A stretch of 64,000 bases of DNA from Tigriopus japonicus (Eukaryota > Arthropoda > Copepoda > Harpacticoida > Harpacticidae), in assembly GCA_010645155.1 (NCBI GenBank), contig CM021322.1, positions 6,403,149 to 6,467,148 of the forward strand. Direction: 5' to 3'. The notes under the pieces were generated by a model. That model saw only the letters and a program-made list of their open reading frames with translations. It was not told the origin of the DNA and did no database searches. Shown piece after piece: positions 59,180 through 64,000 of this stretch (position 1 is its first letter; each line of letters opens with the position of its first letter). Made by a program: the position numbers and the translations under genes.

Positions 59180-62100
59180 AATTCTGGCCTGCTGCTAGTC
59201 CGACGTAGACTGCTCGGTTCAAACCTGCTTTGCTTGCGCGGAGGCACGCTTGCATCAGCGTTTGACTGGGCGGTGGGCCGTTTGACGCTTCATGAGCAGA
59301 GCTTGAGAAATACACTGAAGAAGAAACAGCTTTCAAGCGTGAAAGATAAGATGCTCTAAACCAAATTCCAAATATACTTTCTTCTAAATGAACGATTATT
59401 CTTAAAAGAAATTATTTTTTTTTCTATATCCCTCAAAAGATTTAAGAGGAAATGAAGCACTGCCTCTGATTTTATTCAATTTCCTTTTCCTGGAAAGCAA
59501 ACAAAGCCCTGTATCTATGTAGATTCTACTGGCTCTCTTTTGACGGTATTCCAAGTTGATCCGTTTGATTAGAGCCCACCTCTTGTATTATGTGTGTGTG
59601 TGTGATAGTTCAAATGAATTTCAAAGGTCAGCCATTCGATCCAGTTGTCTGAAAATAGTAGTGGGAGATTGATTGGTGCACAGCAAACCGCAGCTGTCTC
59701 CCGAGCATTCAATGTCTGTCGAGGGCTCTTTTTTGAACCTTTGAACATTAAGCTTGGTGCTTTGTCGGATGAATTTCATATTTGAAGCCACCATTTTCGT
59801 GGAGTTCTTGACTGATAGTGAACAAAGGGGGGATTTGGGAAGTAGTTGGAGTTTCGGTTGCGGTTCTCTTCACTCCAATTTAGACCGATATCTATCTCTA
59901 CAGTAATTGACGAGGAGTATAAAGACGAAAGAAATCTTTCTCCGCTTTGGAAGTTGACCCCAATTCAATTTGAAGTCGACACCGTCGTTGTCCGTTGAAG
60001 AAGGAGTGCTCATAAAAGCACTAGTCAAGATGCCAAATACCAAAAACTAAGCAGGCCAGAAAGCAAGCTGGCCAACCAGAGAAAAACGAACGTCCTGATG
60101 ACCAATGGCCTCTCGGCAATGAACCACTACTACTTGCAAGCAAGATGAGAAAGAGAGAGGGATGTCGAAAACAACAAGAGCATCCGAAACAAACTAGAAA
60201 AAGTTGACAGGAGAAAAAAGAGCTCTTTTTCCCATCTTCGTCCCTCAGTCGCAAGCAAAAATGTTCATCTCCGCACACACACAAACATTTACTCCAGAAA
60301 GGTTATTGGTGTTGTTGATGCTTTGTCGGTTCCTAGACTCCCCTCGCTCTTCCCTCGAAACCAAAGGGAACCAGAAAATGGGAACCAGGCATATAAATAT
60401 GCTTCTCTTTTTTTCTCTTTCTCTCTCAACCACTTTGGAAGTTCGTATTCAGTCGAGGAGGAGTCTGTTGGAAGTTGGTCGGTCGGTGGCAGGATTGCCC
60501 AAACATTTTGGCAGACCATTGTTTGTGAGCCGAGTCAGTCGTCTTGGAGGCACCTCCATGAAGACTACTGCCTGGGTCTCTTTTCCTATCTTGCTGTTAG
60601 CTCGATCGAGTCTTCAACAACGACTCCAGCAAGTCCTATCCAACCTACATGCATGCATACGTACATACACACATACATACGACAAACGAAGCTTCAACTC
60701 TAGGCAGCCTTGGCCACTGAGTAAGAGAGTGAGGAAGGAAGGAACTCAACCAAGAGGAGAACCATTCGGGCTAGGCCGTCTACCAAACTTATACCAATGT
60801 ACATGCAAACACACGCACCATCGTAGAAGATATGGTAGTCGAATAGGCCCTCTTCTATATAGCAACAACAACTGCGGCAGCAATAGGAGCTCTAAAGCAA
60901 GCAAAGCTTCTGATCTCCTCGGTCGTCTTAGAGCCAAGTCCTAATCCCTTGGCAGTACATGTGCATATACACAACCATTGGAGATTCATAGAGGCTGGCC
61001 ATCATGCGTGCTGCTTGCTTCTGGAGACGTTGTTCGTCCATCCGCAGATTGATACACACATAGTGTGCACGTATTCACACTCCTAGTACTATTCGAGCAT
61101 CAATAACAGCAAAAGTAACGACCAGACCGACGATCCGGCCATGATGTGCCTTCCTCACACTTCGAGTTGACACGAACCTGCGGAATCTTAGGCCTGCTGG
61201 GCATCATCATGATCATGATCATCACTGCTATCATGCGAGTAGAAGAGTCGAAGAATGTGGGGCGAGAACGAATTTCCCCCTCCCGTCTTTCCCTCCCATT
61301 TCGTTTTCAGGCCAGAAAGTCTTTGCAGCTCCAGGTTTGAGTCGCAGAAAGAGAAAGAATCCCACATGAAAGGGAAGGCCATTCTGGGCCGACTTTTCAG
61401 CCTCGACCTAAGTGACGACTTCCACAACTTTGTCCAACACCGTGGACTTGGTGGCGGTGAACAGCGACGGTGTCGTGCCGGTTGGCGGCCCCATTTCCCC
61501 TCTCTTTGCCTTTCCAAGACGTTCGTTTCGTTTCTTTTTTTCTTTTCTTGATCTTGGCTCCTTCCTTCTTTCTTTCTTTCTTTCTCTCTTTCTTTCTTGG
61601 GTTCGGTCCTTCACCGATCTGAACCGCCAGCTGCGGGGCTCGAAGCCAGTCCACGAAGTTCCATCGTGGCCTGAGTATGTGTGTCTGGGTGTGTGTGTGG
61701 GTGTTTGGGTGCCTAAGTATGGAGGCATCCATTTCTTCGAACGTTTCTCGTGGAGTAATCGGAGCAGCTGCTCAGACAGAGAGCGATTCAAAGAAAGACC
61801 CTCACTCCGTGACTCGTTCGAGGAGGAGCGTCCGTGATTCCGTGCGTGCCTGGATCTCCGTTTCAAGGGGGAGAACCGGCCAAAACCTAGGAACGAGCTC
61901 GAGAAAAAGAGGAGAAGGCATAAACAGAGAAAGAGAGAGGAGAGTCGTAATATCTAGATCTCTCATTGGTTCTGTCCATTTCGACTGTGGGCTTTGTGGT
62001 GTCACCACCAGTGCAGCACCCAGCAATGCCACAGCTGCTGCTCATGCCATGCCTGAGGGATCCGCTCTCTTTGGGCTGAAGCACTCTTTGGGATTGGAGC

Positions 62101-64000
62101 CAATGGGATGGAGAGAAAAGTAGGACTGTTTGTGATTGGATCCACATTCGAAATGGAATGGCAGTCCGAGAAAGGGAGGAGTCCAATGAACGAGAACGCA
62201 AGCAGCTACTACTTGCACACACTAAAAAAGTGTGCTTTGGAGGAGTCACAAACGCATAACTAGGCGGAAGTGAATAATTAAATGCACGACTCAATTGGCT
62301 TGCATGTGTCAAAATAAATGTCATTTCTCGCCCGAGTCCAGTCCGTTAATCAGATCTAAAAATCCTGGACAGATCGCCATCTCAAAATGCAAGTTTGACC
62401 CAACCAACCGTATCCAATGAATAAATAGTTGGCCACTCAGGCGGAACTGTCCAGTTTCAAGATCTCAAGTTGCATTGAATCAGCATTTTCCCAGAGGCCT
62501 TTCCTGTTGTACTGTACATTTGCAGCAGCCTTTTTCCTTATATTCATATTATCAACCCAAGCCATTGAACGTAATCATAGCGTCGATTTGTGATTCAAAC
62601 ATGTTCAAATCTACCCGGGATACGTTGGTAGAAATCAGATTTGAGTTCGAAAATGGTTGAGCTTGAACTTGGATTTCCCTCCCACACATCGTAGAAACAG
62701 TACAGTACTGTGCTCATTGCCCAGCTGGGCTTTGGATCAGCTTGACGGGGTCAGCATTACTGAGCGATTCCCAAATGCCTGGGTATCAAGTCACATGGGA
62801 CGGAAACAACAGCAACACGTTTTAATTCTCGTCGTATTAGTGGGGATAGTTGAATAAGTAGCGCACACAATATGGCAAATGAACGGACGAGACACGGAAG
62901 GAAGCAAGGAGGCTGAAACTGAGAGAGCTCCATACAAACACGTTTGAGTGGGGCTTGAGAATTTCCCCGGATCACAAATGAACAGTTGACATGGCACTTA
63001 ATAGGATTAGAACTTCTTATTAGTTTTGGATTTCATTGGAAAGATTTGGAGAGCTTGTACCATCAGCTAGCCAACCAACTGGCTGCGAGAATTAGTTCTG
63101 CTAGGTTTCCTCCAAAACAGAAGACGAGTAACAGCATAAATTCTCAAGCTGATTCCATCAACGTACACTACATGAGTATACATCGTTCAGTCAAGGGAAA
63201 CATTCTTTTACGACTACTTAGGCAGTGAGTCAGAAGATTGCCACAAAGACACAAAGGCCTTCAATTGGAAAAAAGTGCAACAGACTTGATGATCCGACTT
63301 TATTGGAGACTCCTACCTAATCCCCACCAATAAAATGATTTTTGAGCGAGGAGTCTAGCCAAGATCTTGGACTGATATATACAAATCTGCAATTGATTAA
63401 TTTATTGTTCTGTTGACGTCAGACGAATCAAACGAATCCGACCTTGAGTTGATGTTCGTAATCCGTCGTTTTACGATTCATTTTGGTCGTTTCTTTGCGA
63501 GTCGAAGTTCGTGTCGTTTCCTGAAGCATGATCATTTAGAAACAAAATGCTCGATTTTGCCATTTCATGAGCCATTTGATCTGACAGAGCAATCATTAAA
63601 CGGGAATCGCCCTGTTATCAATCCCACGAAACCCTCTAGGTACACCACGCACACCACCAAATCCCAGTACGTTCGGTATTTTGTACGTACATTGTATACC
63701 TTCAACAAAGAGACTACTTATTGTACTCAACTCCAAGTGATCCACTCCAGACCCAGAACATCTCTGAATGGGGATCTTTGTCAGGACACGCCATGTCTCG
63801 CAATGATCAAAATGCAAAGTACATTGAGTTTCGAAATGAAGTGCCAAGTCCCTGATTTTGAAAAGTAGTCTCTGCTGGATTTGGGATCGTTGTCAGTGGT
63901 CAAGCTGTTCCTCAGACAGAGTGGCAGCAATTTTTTTCCGGCCAAGCAGGACGTGAAGTAAAGTGAGGAGGAAAACTAGGGATTCGATGGATCAATGCTT
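59180..64000. other. 5' flank of dac, no gene recognised
   Basis: Several sizeable frames occur (60204-60944 plus, 61397-61866 minus, 63413-63868 plus), but each overlaps others on the opposite strand and none resembles a known protein. Contains CT-rich tracts (61560-61600) and GT-rich tracts (61678-61710). It may be dac regulatory DNA or a 5' intron. Confidence 0.4.

Noticed and set aside
60204..60944. 246-codon plus-strand frame
   Set aside because: Begins at a non-ATG codon, contains Thr/His runs from CA-type repeats and overlaps other open frames on both strands; no domain. Length alone is not enough.
61397..62324. Several 110-152 codon frames on both strands
   Set aside because: CT-rich DNA with few stops on either strand; translations are low complexity.
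63413..63868. 151-codon plus-strand frame
   Set aside because: No recognised motif, no supporting splice or neighbour evidence; could be re-examined with transcripts.

Overview
The window looks like nuclear DNA of an arthropod, possibly a crustacean such as a copepod. The basis is interrupted genes with GT-AG introns (several only 63-83 bp), a dachshund gene of arthropod type, abundant microsatellites and decayed hAT-type transposons. There are no operons and no bacterial signals. The taxon is an inference; nothing in the sequence names the species.

Layout. Positions 1-8.5 kb are AT-rich and full of transposon debris: two related coding relics in opposite orientation, a hAT non-autonomous element with an exact 8-bp target duplication, a hAT transposase scrap, and a large inverted repeat. 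A short single-exon C2H2 zinc-finger gene lies at 5.3-6.0 kb on the minus strand. A three-exon, ten-helix transporter of the EamA/DMT type (SLC35G-like) lies at 9.2-10.5 kb on the plus strand. From 10.5 to 43 kb I find no gene I can name. This stretch holds a 460-bp hairpin element, a 1.4-kb segment with terminal inverted repeats, three more hAT-type elements (22.8, 23.7 and 33.4 kb), a possible small secreted peptide, and an unexplained 268-codon frame broken by one stop.

From 43.1 to about 59 kb lies dachshund (dac), minus strand. Six coding exons join in phase and encode at least 864 residues. Exon 1 carries the DNA-binding Ski/Sno/Dac (DACHbox-N) domain and exon 6 the DACHbox-C coiled coil. 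A 33-bp microexon sits in the middle. The terminal exon is unresolved. Upstream of the ATG are a 208-codon upstream reading frame and a kilobase of GA-rich repeats on the coding strand. The dac region is rich in tetranucleotide and trinucleotide repeats, and I recognise no transposon between 33.7 and 64 kb.

The three named genes have no obvious shared pathway. Dachshund is a nuclear transcriptional cofactor of eye, limb and nervous-system development. The transporter is a multi-pass membrane protein of unknown substrate. The zinc-finger protein is presumably nucleic-acid binding. The material most worth pursuing is the dac gene model and the set of non-autonomous transposons, two of which share a design of short arrayed repeats close inside their ends.
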